A stretch of DNA of 44,321 bases from Thermoplasmatales archaeon UBA447 (GCA_002503205.1 DARE01000014.1:1-44321), one strand, 5' to 3'. Shown: positions 24,817-34,237, numbered from the stretch's first letter. The notes: generated by a model not told the origin, from the sequence alone. Program-made: numbers and translations.

Positions 24817-26805
24817 ATGGGCCATTTTGATCTTGAATTGGTGCTGCTCCTTATAATGGGGGGCATGGCACTTTCAATGGGCTACACAATAATGCTCTCT
24901 TCATCCTCAAAAAATATACTGCAGCGGCTCGTAGTATACATAATCCTTGCAATGATGAACAGCATGCTCCTGGCCCCGTTTATCTATCTTGCATTTCCCG
25001 GGCTCATTTCAATTGACAGGGCTGTGGAACTGGCACTTCTGATAATGGTTGTCGAAATAGCGCCATTTCTCATATCATTCACAAATTCAATGTTCAGGAA
25101 CTCTGATGTGAATCGGGGGAAATTCCTTCTTATATTTCTGGCATTTTTTGTCATTTTTGATGAAATTCTTATGAGCATGGATTTCAACATAATAATATCC
25201 GGTACAAGTTACATCAATATTCTGCATTCAGATCCCGTTAGAGGTGTATTCCAGTCTATCTCATCATACTGGTTCGTATTCCCAATGTCTATTGAAATGT
25301 TCTTCAGCGTATTCCTGATGAGAAAGTCATTCAATAAAGCCTCTCTGATTATCCTGGCCACTCAGGCTGCAATAATGCTCTTTGCACCAACTGCAATAAA
25401 CAATGGAATCTGGGCCTATGCTGCTGTCTTCATATCAGGATTCATCATGACAGGGTTGTTCGTCTTCTTTTTTGAGCATCTCTACCGTGTGCAGGGTATA
25501 AGGGGAAGAATGGCCGATTATATCATCATGCTTCTGTTTGCATATACAATAATGATGTGTGGGGTATTCCTCTGGCAGATATATTCCAGCTATATTGTGT
25601 TCAGCTCTGGCATGATAATCGATATGGTAGTCTATATCCGAGCTGCAGGTGACAGCGGGTACCTGAATTCAGGGAAGAAAGTGTACTGGCTGGCCAACAG
25701 GAACTGGTCATTTTTGTTTCTGGCAATGGTTTTCAGTGCCGAGTTCTTCATGGGGGCTGCGTTTGATGCTCAATATTATGGGGCCAGCAATCTTGTATCC
25801 ACACTGGGGCTGGTTTCCATAGGTGGCGGAATCACTGGAGTGATTTCCTCATCAATTTACGATTTTTTCAGGCTTTTCGCCGATATAAGCCTATCCGCGT
25901 GGTTTTACATCATGATGGGTATAGAAATGGGGTCCCTTGTCCTTTTCAAGATAAGAAAGACAAGAGACATGGAAACCAAGATAAGGCTTTCTTTTATGCT
26001 TCTTGCATACGCTGTTTACTCTATAATTATCCCTTCATTCGTTGTTTCAAATGTGTCAGTGGTTCCATTTGTAGGATGGACAATGGGCATAGGATCTGGC
26101 GGTGGCCTGGCGCCTGCTCTGATCATACCAATGGTATTGACTTACGTTATAAGCGGCATATTATCCCTATTGTTCGGCTCCAGGCAGTTATGCTCAACAT
26201 TCTGCACCGCTCCGGTAATGTATCAGGGTACGTTCTATGATTCAATGAAAGGATTCAACAAATCCTCGGGCAAGGCAAAATCGCTGACAATGAATGATCA
26301 TGCCGGTAGAATGACATACAGAGTAGTTTCTAACACAATATATGCAATGATCATAATTACGGGAATTATATCATGGCTTGACTACAATCATTATCTTAAC
26401 ATCACCATCTACGGCACTGATCCTCTATACATGCTCTACCTGTTTCTTTTTGGATTCCTGTGGTATGCGGTCTTCATAACCATGCCATACGTGGGCTCAT
26501 ATGGATGCATTAACACTGGATACTGCCACTGGGGAAATTTCAACAGGTTCATATCAAGGTTCGGTTTCTTCAGGCTTAAAGTCAGGGACCCCATTCAGTG
26601 CGTGAACTGCAAAACCAAAGACTGCACACTTGCCTGCCCCGTTGGGAACTACGGCCAGGCAGGTTCATTTATCGAAAAGGGTGAATACAGGGACTCAAGG
26701 TGTGTAGGGATAGGGGACTGCGTTAACGCCTGCCCGTACGAGAACATATTCTATTATGATGTCAGGCACTTCATAAAGGAGAGAATGAAAAAAGGGTCCT
26801 CATAG
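24817..26805 (+). CDS. Polytopic membrane protein with C-terminal iron-sulfur clusters
   Basis: A protein of 662 residues with about twelve or more membrane spans in the first 560. A loop G-S-R-Q-L-C-S-T-F-C (near residue 460) resembles the Cys-containing loop of NapH/NosR/CcoG-type electron carriers. The C-terminal soluble part has C-V-N-C-K-T-K-D-C-T-L-A-C-P (about 595-608) and C-V-G-I-G-D-C-V-N-A-C-P (about 632-643). The second motif lacks one of the usual cysteines, so it may hold a 3Fe-4S cluster or none. It probably moves electrons between the quinone pool and a soluble or membrane partner; the partner is unknown. It meets the next gene tail to tail, with a 6-bp overlap. Confidence 0.75.
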   Translation: MGHFDLELVLLLIMGGMALSMGYTIMLSSSSKNILQRLVVYIILAMMNSMLLAPFIYLAFPGLISIDRAVELALLIMVVEIAPFLISFTNSMFRNSDVNRGKFLLIFLAFFVIFDEILMSMDFNIIISGTSYINILHSDPVRGVFQSISSYWFVFPMSIEMFFSVFLMRKSFNKASLIILATQAAIMLFAPTAINNGIWAYAAVFISGFIMTGLFVFFFEHLYRVQGIRGRMADYIIMLLFAYTIMMCGVFLWQIYSSYIVFSSGMIIDMVVYIRAAGDSGYLNSGKKVYWLANRNWSFLFLAMVFSAEFFMGAAFDAQYYGASNLVSTLGLVSIGGGITGVISSSIYDFFRLFADISLSAWFYIMMGIEMGSLVLFKIRKTRDMETKIRLSFMLLAYAVYSIIIPSFVVSNVSVVPFVGWTMGIGSGGGLAPALIIPMVLTYVISGILSLLFGSRQLCSTFCTAPVMYQGTFYDSMKGFNKSSGKAKSLTMNDHAGRMTYRVVSNTIYAMIIITGIISWLDYNHYLNITIYGTDPLYMLYLFLFGFLWYAVFITMPYVGSYGCINTGYCHWGNFNRFISRFGFFRLKVRDPIQCVNCKTKDCTLACPVGNYGQAGSFIEKGEYRDSRCVGIGDCVNACPYENIFYYDVRHFIKERMKKGSS

Positions 26806-27693
26806 TGTGGCTGTGCTGGACACTTCATTGCTTTTTATGTTTCCGTCAGTAAACCATCCCAGTACAACCAGGAAATAGAAGAACATTGAGAGGACCATAG
26901 AGATAGCAAAGATTAGCCAGCTAATTCCAAATGGGCGCGTTACAAATATTGGTTCTGCAAGACCCACCGCCGATATCACAACTATGAAAATAAACCAGGA
27001 AACAAGGTTCCTACCATGCTGTCCAATACTTGAACGGTTCCTGTATACGTAACTGAATATAATGTAAATAGCAAGAAGCATGAGAACAGAGTAGACAATT
27101 AGCAGAGGAGTTATGGGCCCTGAACTTCCAAGAAGGGCTGGATCAGCTATTTGCATCAGCAGTATGGCAAGCAAAATTCTTCTATCCAGGCCGTTTCCAG
27201 TGAATGTAAAAATGAAGAATAGCATCTCTGCAATCATTGGGGCCAGGAATATGAAATTGGTAATACTAAGCCCAAAAAAATCAGGGATTTGCAAGGTACT
27301 TGATAAACCATTAGTATAATAGGCAAGAATCCTCAGGAAAAGTGCCATAGACACCTCGTTCCATACAAGCACAAGAGCCATACCAAGGGCCCTGTTTTTA
27401 GACAGGATTGTAATTCGTGTCTTGATTCCTGTCAGGAAAATATAGACGAGGGCAATAGACATGAAGAGCATTGCTATGTTAAAGGCTAGGATTGAACCGA
27501 AAAATCCCCCTCCACTTACGCTGTAATAAAGTAATGCATCGAACATTCCACCCATCATATCCAGGCTGAGCAGTGATATAGCCAGGACCTTGATGGTGAA
27601 GTCTCCTGTGTGGGATCTCATGTACCGAATAACCCATATTATAAATGCGGTCATCAGGACCTCGGTGAGAATTACCCAGGGGGTGTTGAGCAC
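26800..27693 (-). CDS. Multispan membrane protein of unknown function
   Basis: A 297-residue protein with about eight membrane spans and short loops; the C-terminus (T-D-G-N-I-K-S-N-E) is polar. No metal or cofactor motif was seen. The middle part has a faint resemblance to the membrane part of the convergent Fe-S protein (for example A-P-M-I-A-E-M-L-F-F-I-F-T-F-T against A-P-F-L-I-S-F-T), but this is too weak to call homology. Position suggests a role in the same membrane process. Confidence 0.6.
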   Translation of the reverse strand: MLNTPWVILTEVLMTAFIIWVIRYMRSHTGDFTIKVLAISLLSLDMMGGMFDALLYYSVSGGGFFGSILAFNIAMLFMSIALVYIFLTGIKTRITILSKNRALGMALVLVWNEVSMALFLRILAYYTNGLSSTLQIPDFFGLSITNFIFLAPMIAEMLFFIFTFTGNGLDRRILLAILLMQIADPALLGSSGPITPLLIVYSVLMLLAIYIIFSYVYRNRSSIGQHGRNLVSWFIFIVVISAVGLAEPIFVTRPFGISWLIFAISMVLSMFFYFLVVLGWFTDGNIKSNEVSSTATL

Positions 27694-27915
27694 AGAGAGA
27701 AATTACTTCATACTATTAGATGTTTTAAGCAAAGTAGAGTGAGTTTTTCAATATATTCCAATTAATTAAAAGCTCTGGAGGAAATCTAAAACCACATAGA
27801 TCAGTATTGCGTGGAAATGTTCATTGCCAAAATTCATCGAAAACTGACATTCCCGGTGTTTGGATGTGTTACAATATCCTCTTCAAAGCCCCTGCTGGTG
27901 ATATACATACATGAA

Positions 27916-27948
27916 AGATGTTACTTTGAACTCTACCGGGTAACATCT
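27916..27948. terminator. Hairpin at the 3' end of the MDR gene
   Basis: AGATGTTAC (27916-27924) and GTAACATCT (27940-27948) are perfect 9-bp arms with a 15-nt loop that contains the stop codon (27935-27933). The stem is AT-rich and lacks a long T-run, so its role in ending transcription is only suggested. Confidence 0.4.
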
Positions 27949-28949
27949 ATCAGTATTCTTCCAATTGCCCTTCTGTTCTGCATGTCGTCGTATGCACTGT
28001 TAACTTCCTCCAAAGAGATCGTTTTCTCGCTGTATGCGTGGATCTTTCCCTTTGAAGTCATGTCAAGTGCAGTCTCCACATCTTTTCTTGTTGAACTTAT
28101 GCTTCCTGATATGGAGTTTCCCTTCATAATTATGAGTCCAAGAGGCAGCTGGACAGATTCGGGATTAACATTCCCAACAACCACCATCCTCCCTCCGCTT
28201 CTCAAGCTTCTTAAGGTCCGCTCAAAGGTTGGCAAACCTACAGCCTCAAGAGCCAGATGAACTCCATCATTGAATTTTGATTTTATTTCTCTGTCAAAAT
28301 TCTCTGATGTTATCACCTCATCAGCTCCAAGCCTGTGAAGAGCTTCAGCTTTCCATGGGGATGATGTCTTTGCAATCACATATCCACCAAGTGCCTTTGC
28401 TATCTGAATAGCATGAACCCCAACACCTCCGCCAGCTCCTGAGATCAGAATCCTCTGCCCTTCTTTCAGGCCTCCAACTCTCCCTATGGCATTATAGAGC
28501 ATTCCTGTTACGCACGCAGACAGAGTCGCATCCGCATCCTTCACCCCATCCGGAACAGGAACAATCGATCTTGAATTAACAATTACCCTTTCACCATATG
28601 CCCCATTTCTTGTTTCCCCATATGCTTCCTTATGTGGGCAGAGGTTCTCTTCACCTCTGAGGCAGAATTCGCATTTGCCGCATGGAGCATAAATCAGGCT
28701 TGCAACCCTCTGTCCGATTCTGAACCCCTCCACTTTTTCTCCCATTGCCTCTATCACTCCTGATATCTCGTGACCGGGAATGATTGGAATCTTCACTCTG
28801 GGCAAAAAGCCGTCCTTTGTGAGAATGTCCCTGAAACAGATCCCCGTAAGTGTCTGCTTCAGTACAACCTCATCATTATTTGGCTCCCTCAGTGGCATAT
28901 CTCTGATGACGAGTGGTTCCTTGATTGCATTGAGAACTGCAGCCTTCAT
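27933..28949 (-). CDS. Zinc-dependent MDR reductase, acryloyl-CoA reductase / alcohol dehydrogenase-like
   Basis: A 338-residue medium-chain dehydrogenase/reductase. Cys38 (G-I-C-F-R-D) and the G-H-E at about 60-62 form the catalytic zinc site, and C-G-K-C-E-F-C-L-R-G-E-E-N-L-C (about 90-104) holds the structural zinc. The Rossmann motif S-G-A-G-G-G-V-G-V-H-A-I-Q-I-A-K-A-L-G is near 170-188. The overall sequence, including Y-A-P-C-G-K-C and C-V-T-G-M-L-Y-N, recalls the NADPH-dependent acryloyl-CoA reductase of Sulfolobales, so an enoyl-thioester or alcohol substrate are both possible. An AT-rich element about 25 bp upstream of the ATG suggests a leaderless mRNA. Confidence 0.82.
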   Translation of the reverse strand: MKAAVLNAIKEPLVIRDMPLREPNNDEVVLKQTLTGICFRDILTKDGFLPRVKIPIIPGHEISGVIEAMGEKVEGFRIGQRVASLIYAPCGKCEFCLRGEENLCPHKEAYGETRNGAYGERVIVNSRSIVPVPDGVKDADATLSACVTGMLYNAIGRVGGLKEGQRILISGAGGGVGVHAIQIAKALGGYVIAKTSSPWKAEALHRLGADEVITSENFDREIKSKFNDGVHLALEAVGLPTFERTLRSLRSGGRMVVVGNVNPESVQLPLGLIIMKGNSISGSISSTRKDVETALDMTSKGKIHAYSEKTISLEEVNSAYDDMQNRRAIGRILIDVTR

Positions 28950-29096
28950 GATCTATGATGGCATTCTTGGATAAATAAAAAACCCAGAGACCTATCGGCA
29001 TTCAACTCATTACTGGATAGTAAATATAGAAAAAGGGAATAATAGTCTTTTTCTCTTCACACTGGGTTCATATCCGCTCATCATGACATGATTAAT

Positions 29097-29525
29097 TCAA
29101 TGAGGCCACTGCATGTGTATATTTGACCTGCCACTCTTCCTTGAGAAAACACCCCAATAAAGCATGAACACCAAATACACAATTAACGATATGAGAAATC
29201 CAATTTCCAGAATAATCGGGCTACTACTCCTTAATGTGGCAAAATAGAGCCCAAGAATGGAAACTATCAGGGTTATGGTTGCTGCAGCGGTTCCGATGAG
29301 GAATACTGAAAATGACCCATCAGTAATCAGTGGCAAACCTTCCACCTCTCCCTTGTTCAGATGAAAACTCTGCTTTGTATGGCAAGATGGGCAGACAAAT
29401 ATCCAGTCTGGCCCAACCCGTATAGCACTAACTGAGCCCCATTTTGAATGCCTAAAATTAAATTTCGCTCTGCAATTGGGGCATTCAGTGTGTGAGGTTA
29501 CCCATGACTTGTGTGGCTTGTCCAT
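29097..29525 (-). CDS. Zinc-ribbon membrane protein, function unknown
   Basis: A 142-residue protein. The N-terminus carries a zinc ribbon with C-P-N-C (about 15-18) and C-P-S-C (about 45-48). Two membrane spans follow at about 72-94 and 104-124, then a short basic tail. Proteins of this layout are common in archaea and remain undescribed. Confidence 0.65.
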   Translation of the reverse strand: MDKPHKSWVTSHTECPNCRAKFNFRHSKWGSVSAIRVGPDWIFVCPSCHTKQSFHLNKGEVEGLPLITDGSFSVFLIGTAAATITLIVSILGLYFATLRSSSPIILEIGFLISLIVYLVFMLYWGVFSRKSGRSNIHMQWPH

Positions 29526-29888
29526 AAAATTTTAATGATCATTATTTATTTAATTTTATTCATGATATCAGCGTGTCTCGCCTGAACAGTATTTCTTTTA
29601 TATTTTCATTTCAGTGAGAAAAACAGATCTGCAATCAAATCGGCTTTCCAAAGTGCCTGTATGACACAGCTACTTTCCTGGGTATCTGCCTTATCGGAAG
29701 CAGATTTTCTGCATTGATTGAGATGTTTTCTAAATTATGTATCCCAGGTCAATGTTAGATAACCCGGCATCTCAATTAAATAATGAAATGGACTTAATAG
29801 AACATTATGTCCAACTGTTTTCTATATGTTGTCCAGATTAGCTTTTGTCTGTAATGATCTAATTATAGTTCATGCTATTATCAGGAAT
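29526..29888. other. Intergenic region with an Lrp-like palindrome
   Basis: About 360 bp without a convincing gene. An open frame enters at 29826 but the family homology begins only at 29889. The one recognisable element is the dyad at 29790-29812. The rest is AT-rich with no tRNA or terminator recognised. Confidence 0.5.
29790..29812. promoter_or_regulatory. Palindrome matching the Lrp-type operator
   Basis: A 23-bp imperfect dyad with half-sites GGACTTAATAG and, on the other strand, GGACATAATGT. The second half matches the half-sites at 10649-10670 and 10691-10701 (core CATAATGTTC). It lies about 80 bp upstream of the MoeB/ThiF-like start. Confidence 0.45.
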
Positions 29889-30617
29889 ATGTTCAGCCTG
29901 CGTTACTCCAGAATGTCGGCCCTTAAAGAAATCGGAATCAGTGGCCTTGAGACTCTCCAGAAGTCAACAATTTCAATCATTGGAATGGGGGCCACAGGCT
30001 CCTCAGCAGCGGAACTTTTTGCCAGAAATGGTGCTGGGAAAATCAAGATAGCGGACCCAGACACGGTGGACATATCGAACTTGCACAGACAGGTCCTCTA
30101 CTCTGAGGAAGATGTTGGGAATCTAAAGGTCGAATCTGCAAAGAGGAAGTTGTCTGCGATCAATAATAGCCTGGCTGTAGAAACCAACGCAGGAAAAATA
30201 GATAATACAAATGTGGATAGATTCTGCTCTGGATCCTCCATTATAATTGATGGTACTGACAACATGGAATCCAGAAGGGTGCTTAATAAATACTCTACCA
30301 GATCTGGAATACCATGGGTTTTCACGTCTGCAATAGGAACTGCCGGCCAGATTAAACTGATAGTTCCGGGCAGATCTGCCTGTCTTCAATGCATGGGGAT
30401 CAGGTTTGATACGCCGGATATGAGGTGTGAGGATGTTGGAGTTCTTGCTTCTGCGCCTCACATGGTAGGAAGTATTGCCTGGACACTGGCTATCCGTTAC
30501 CTCATCAGGGGTGAGCTGAAGGATGAAATTATTTATCTGGATGCCTCGCTTCCTGAGATCGTGCACATTAAAACACAGAGAGACATAGCATGTGAAGTGT
30601 GCGGTAATGTTTCATGA
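29889..30617 (+). CDS. moeB: MoeB/ThiF/HesA family adenylyltransferase
   Basis: An E1-like enzyme of 242 residues that adenylates the C-terminus of a ubiquitin-like sulfur carrier (MoaD or ThiS). The start at 29889 is chosen because family homology begins with L-R-Y-S-R-M. The nucleotide loop is G-M-G-A-T-G-S-S (about 33-40), followed by A-D-P-D-T-V-D-I-S-N-L-H-R-Q. The key Asp is in D-G-T-D-N. Zinc ligands are C-L-Q-C (about 158-161) and C-E-V-C near the end. The substrate is probably the MoaD at 36127-36381. The downstream HAD gene overlaps it by 4 bp, so they are co-translated. Confidence 0.85.
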   Translation: MFSLRYSRMSALKEIGISGLETLQKSTISIIGMGATGSSAAELFARNGAGKIKIADPDTVDISNLHRQVLYSEEDVGNLKVESAKRKLSAINNSLAVETNAGKIDNTNVDRFCSGSSIIIDGTDNMESRRVLNKYSTRSGIPWVFTSAIGTAGQIKLIVPGRSACLQCMGIRFDTPDMRCEDVGVLASAPHMVGSIAWTLAIRYLIRGELKDEIIYLDASLPEIVHIKTQRDIACEVCGNVS

Positions 30618-31252
30618 AGATAGATGGCGTAATTTTTGATCTGGATGGCACTCTTCTGAATTCAAGGGAACTCAGGATAGATGCATGGCTCAATGCCTTT
30701 GCAGATTTTGGCATCAAGGTGAGCAGAGAAGAGATCGGGCCGCTTTTAGGGTTACCTGGAGTGGATCTTGCTGGCCTTTATTCCAGCAGGGCCTTTGAAA
30801 TAGAGGAGGCAGAGGAGAGATATTTCCGGAGCCATATAAGCGAACTGAAATTCTATCCGGATGTGGAAGCCACAATCGATGCGATTAAGAAATCAGGGAT
30901 AAAGACCTCCATCGTTACATCCTCAAGAAGAAGCTTTGTGGACATTATGGGTATCCACTTCTCTCCCGTTGTGACTATAGACGATGTTACAGTAGGCAAA
31001 CCTGATCCAGAAGGTTACATGAAAGCAATTGGGATCATGGGGCTTTCAGATCCACACAGGGTAATGGTCGTTGGAGATGCAATCAGTGATATGAGGCCGG
31101 CCAATGATGTTGGTGCAATAAGTGTATTCATCAGGCACGGTTCAGATACAGAATGCACGATATGCAACTATTACATTGATGAGGTCTCAGAGTGCCTTAG
31201 GGTCATATCTGAAATTGAAAAAGTTGGTAATTCTAAGGGAAATAAACCCTGA
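30614..31252 (+). CDS. HAD-superfamily phosphatase
   Basis: A phosphohydrolase of 212 residues of the phosphoglycolate phosphatase / beta-phosphoglucomutase type. Motif I is F-D-L-D-G-T (8-13), motif II the Ser/Thr in V-T-S-S (about 98-101), motif III the Lys in G-K-P-D-P, and motif IV V-G-D-A-I-S-D. A helical cap domain lies at about 15-85. The ATGA overlap with the MoeB-like gene suggests one transcription unit, but no phosphatase step is required in Moco synthesis, so the link may be only positional. Confidence 0.88.
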   Translation: MKIDGVIFDLDGTLLNSRELRIDAWLNAFADFGIKVSREEIGPLLGLPGVDLAGLYSSRAFEIEEAEERYFRSHISELKFYPDVEATIDAIKKSGIKTSIVTSSRRSFVDIMGIHFSPVVTIDDVTVGKPDPEGYMKAIGIMGLSDPHRVMVVGDAISDMRPANDVGAISVFIRHGSDTECTICNYYIDEVSECLRVISEIEKVGNSKGNKP

Positions 31253-31258
31253 CAGGCA

Positions 31259-32998
31259 TTATTCTCTCATAAGAAGCATTTTTCGAACTTTGGCTACATT
31301 CCGAAAACTCAAGTTTTCCGGAGGTTTCACGGTAGTGTAGATCTCTCCAACCTCACCTGAGGCAAGTTGCCTGAAAGCCTCCTCAGCAGGCAACCTGAGA
31401 CCTGTTGAATTTTTGATTCGTTCAGAAAGTTCAGCAATAACGCCATTTCCCGAATGAATATTCCAGGGTGAAAGTTCCTCAGTTACTGCAGTAAGTGCTG
31501 CCATGTTTTTTTCAGTCTTCTTTTTGGAAACTGAAAATACTGGCCTGTATGATATTTCATTAGAGGAAAATTGTACTTTCTTTCTTAAATCAGTCAATAG
31601 TTCTGTCAAATAAGCATCATCAACATCAATGGCAATTCCATCGACGGAGCCATTGTTGAAAGCAGAAATGGCATCTTCCTGTGCCAGCCTTCTATAGTTA
31701 TATTCAATACTCCTTGCCCTGAGCCAATCTGAGGCATCCCTGTCAATGATTCCAGAGATGACCTTTCCTGCTGAACTGGTTCTACCTGTAAATCTGAAAA
31801 TATCAACACTTTCTCCTTCCTGTAGCTCAGTGTTTCTTGGGGGAATTATGATATATCCATCTGTGTCAAGAAACCGGCTTACTGAACCTGACAGGCCCTT
31901 CACCGGATACACACGTGCCTCACTACCTATTCCCAAGATCTTCACGGGAATTAGATTGGTTTTTCTGCTGTCCACACGGATACTAATTCCAATTTTTCCC
32001 ATCTGATTATGGTCTACGCCATCAGATGAAACGATTGAAAGAATTGGAGACATGAATATGGATAAGAGCACCATGAGGGCAGATACAGGGAAACCAGGAA
32101 GCCCAATTATGAAGTGGCAATCATGCTGGCCAAACGCTGTGGGCATTCCGGGCTTGATCATAACCCCATGGAACAGCATACCGGGGTTAAGTTCCGATAT
32201 AATTCTGTAAACATAGTCATATTCTCCGGCAGAGCTCCCTCCTGATACAATTACTATGTGATATTCCCTTAAATAATCTCTCAGCTTTCCATCTATAAGT
32301 GCTCTGTCATCATCCAGCGTACCAAGGTAATCGGCACTTATTCCGCTATATGAGTTCAGAATTGCCTGAATGGTGGGGCCATTTGAGTCAAATATTTTCG
32401 GCTCCTTATAGGGGGTGCCAGGCATAATCAGTTCACTACCAGTTGAAACTATGCCGATTTTAAGCATCTCTTTTACTGGGACGTATTGAATTCCAAGGGC
32501 ATTCATTACTGCGATGTGTGGTATATCTATAACTGTGCCTGCTTTAAGAATTAATTCTCCATTTATGAGATCCCCACCTCTGTGTGCAATATTCTCGCCC
32601 TGTTTTACCTCCCTGAATATTTTTACGTTACCATCTTCGAGTGCAGTATTTTCAACCATTACAACCGAGTCGGCCCCTATTGGGATCTTTGCACCTGTCG
32701 ATATTCTAAGGGCAGAAAATGGTGACCTTAAAGATGGAGGATTTTCACCTATTCTGGATTCCCCGCTTAATTTGAGTATCACAGGATTATGGTCAGAAGC
32801 ACCCTCTGTATCCGATGCTCGTACTGCAAACCCATCCATTGTTGATCTGTTGAATGGGGGGTTATCCATGTTTGAGAAAACATCCTCAGAAATGATCCTT
32901 CCTAGGGATTCTTCTGTTTTTATCCTCTCTGTTCCAAGTCTGATGTGAAGTTTTTCCCTTACCCTAAGGCATGCCTCCTGAAATCCAATTGGTTCCAT
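31259..32998 (-). CDS. moeA: MoeA molybdopterin molybdenumtransferase fused to a binding-protein-like domain
   Basis: MoeA inserts the metal into adenylated molybdopterin. Residues 1 to about 400 form the MoeA core: R-S-T-M-D-G-F-A-V (about 48-56), S-T-G-S-E-L-I-M-P-G (about 196-205), V-S-G-G-S-S-A-G-E-Y-D (about 248-258) and K-P-G-M-P-T-A-F with G-L-P-G-F-P-V-S-A. The last 175 residues have the fold pattern of a PBP/LysR-type ligand-binding domain, a fusion known in archaeal MoeA proteins. It starts directly at the stop of the second MoeA gene, so the two are translated from one mRNA. Confidence 0.9.
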   Translation of the reverse strand: MEPIGFQEACLRVREKLHIRLGTERIKTEESLGRIISEDVFSNMDNPPFNRSTMDGFAVRASDTEGASDHNPVILKLSGESRIGENPPSLRSPFSALRISTGAKIPIGADSVVMVENTALEDGNVKIFREVKQGENIAHRGGDLINGELILKAGTVIDIPHIAVMNALGIQYVPVKEMLKIGIVSTGSELIMPGTPYKEPKIFDSNGPTIQAILNSYSGISADYLGTLDDDRALIDGKLRDYLREYHIVIVSGGSSAGEYDYVYRIISELNPGMLFHGVMIKPGMPTAFGQHDCHFIIGLPGFPVSALMVLLSIFMSPILSIVSSDGVDHNQMGKIGISIRVDSRKTNLIPVKILGIGSEARVYPVKGLSGSVSRFLDTDGYIIIPPRNTELQEGESVDIFRFTGRTSSAGKVISGIIDRDASDWLRARSIEYNYRRLAQEDAISAFNNGSVDGIAIDVDDAYLTELLTDLRKKVQFSSNEISYRPVFSVSKKKTEKNMAALTAVTEELSPWNIHSGNGVIAELSERIKNSTGLRLPAEEAFRQLASGEVGEIYTTVKPPENLSFRNVAKVRKMLLMRE

Positions 32999-34237
32999 CT
33001 ATACCTCCCATCCGTTCAATTTTACAGGAAAAATTTCTCCCTCCTTTACAGAATTTATTTCCGGTTTGAACTGAATAACTCCGTCAGATTCAAGGAGTGA
33101 AAAGATACCGGAGCTCTTTACAGCTTCAAAGTATGTGCCATCCTTTCCAGTTAAGATCTTCACTCTTCTCAGTGTTGTGGAATTCTTTTTCAGTTCTATA
33201 TTTTGTGAGGCCTTTGCGTAGATAGTTTTCCTGACCGCATGGATTCCAAGGCATTTCTGAACGTATACCTCAAACAGGGTTTCAAAAGAAGTCAGGCCAG
33301 GGCCCGGCAATCCAGATATGGAGAATACAGGTTTCCTTCCTGATTCATAGAGGGTGATCGTCCTTCCCGGCCTCATATTTATGCCAGAGAAAATGGTCTT
33401 TCCAAATTCCATCATGGCTTCCGGAACTAGATCCTTCATCCCCAGTGATGTTCCACCGGTAACGACAACAATGTCAGAAAACGAGATCTCTTTCTCAATC
33501 TTTGACCTGATACATTCAGGATCATCCGGGCAAACTCCTGCTGCTTTGAAATTGAGCCATCTTCTGCTGAAATAATCAACAATGAGTCTCTGGCTGGAGT
33601 TGGCAATATGCCTTTCGCTGCCTTCAATAAGTTCATCTCCTGTTGATATGACAGATACATTGAGTGGGTCAAGCACATCAATTTCAGATACGCCGGATGA
33701 GATGCATGCTCCGATTCTGAAAGAATTGAGAAGGTCTCCAGGCATTGCAATCTGAAGGCCTGCCTTAATATCTTCTCCCTTTGTTCTCACGTTCTTTCCA
33801 CTATCTGTCTTTCTGTTGATCCTGATAATGTCGCCATGCCTGGTTACGTCTTCAGCCATGATTACGGAATCACATTCATCCGGAATAGGCGCTCCAGTGT
33901 AAATTTCGCAACATGTACCTGATGGCACAGTTCCTGCAAATCCCTTTCCAGCTTCAGAGATTCCTGTCACCGGAAAATCTCGGGCTTCACCCTCCAGGAT
34001 ATCGTAGGTGTCTCGTGCTCTTATTGCATACCCATCAACAGCGCTTACTGACTGTTCCGGGACATCTATTGCTGCCAGTACCTTTTGGCTGGCAATTAGT
34101 CCAGAACAGTCTGCACTCTTTCTCAATGTGTGCCCAGGCCTCTTCCAATCAATTGAGGCCATCCTGGAAATTGCTTCTTCCAGTGAAATGGAATCAGCAA
34201 AACCTGACATCCTCTTCCTTCCAGGTGTCACGCTCAT
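32999..34237 (-). CDS. moeA: MoeA molybdopterin molybdenumtransferase, second paralogue
   Basis: A single-unit MoeA of 412 residues without the extra C-terminal domain. It has S-A-V-D-G-Y-A-I (about 63-70), S-T-G-D-E-L (about 195-200), V-V-T-G-G-T-S-L-G-M-K-D (about 250-261) and M-R-P-G-R-T. The sequence is clearly divergent from the neighbouring MoeA. Two MoeA proteins are common in archaea, where they may differ in Mo versus W handling or in the target enzyme; which is which is unknown. The start overlaps the end of moaB by 4 bp. Confidence 0.9.
   Translation of the reverse strand: MSVTPGRKRMSGFADSISLEEAISRMASIDWKRPGHTLRKSADCSGLIASQKVLAAIDVPEQSVSAVDGYAIRARDTYDILEGEARDFPVTGISEAGKGFAGTVPSGTCCEIYTGAPIPDECDSVIMAEDVTRHGDIIRINRKTDSGKNVRTKGEDIKAGLQIAMPGDLLNSFRIGACISSGVSEIDVLDPLNVSVISTGDELIEGSERHIANSSQRLIVDYFSRRWLNFKAAGVCPDDPECIRSKIEKEISFSDIVVVTGGTSLGMKDLVPEAMMEFGKTIFSGINMRPGRTITLYESGRKPVFSISGLPGPGLTSFETLFEVYVQKCLGIHAVRKTIYAKASQNIELKKNSTTLRRVKILTGKDGTYFEAVKSSGIFSLLESDGVIQFKPEINSVKEGEIFPVKLNGWEV

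Noticed and set aside
27811..28260. Plus-strand open frame of 149 codons
   Set aside because: Mostly antisense to the MDR reductase gene, which has clear zinc and Rossmann motifs.
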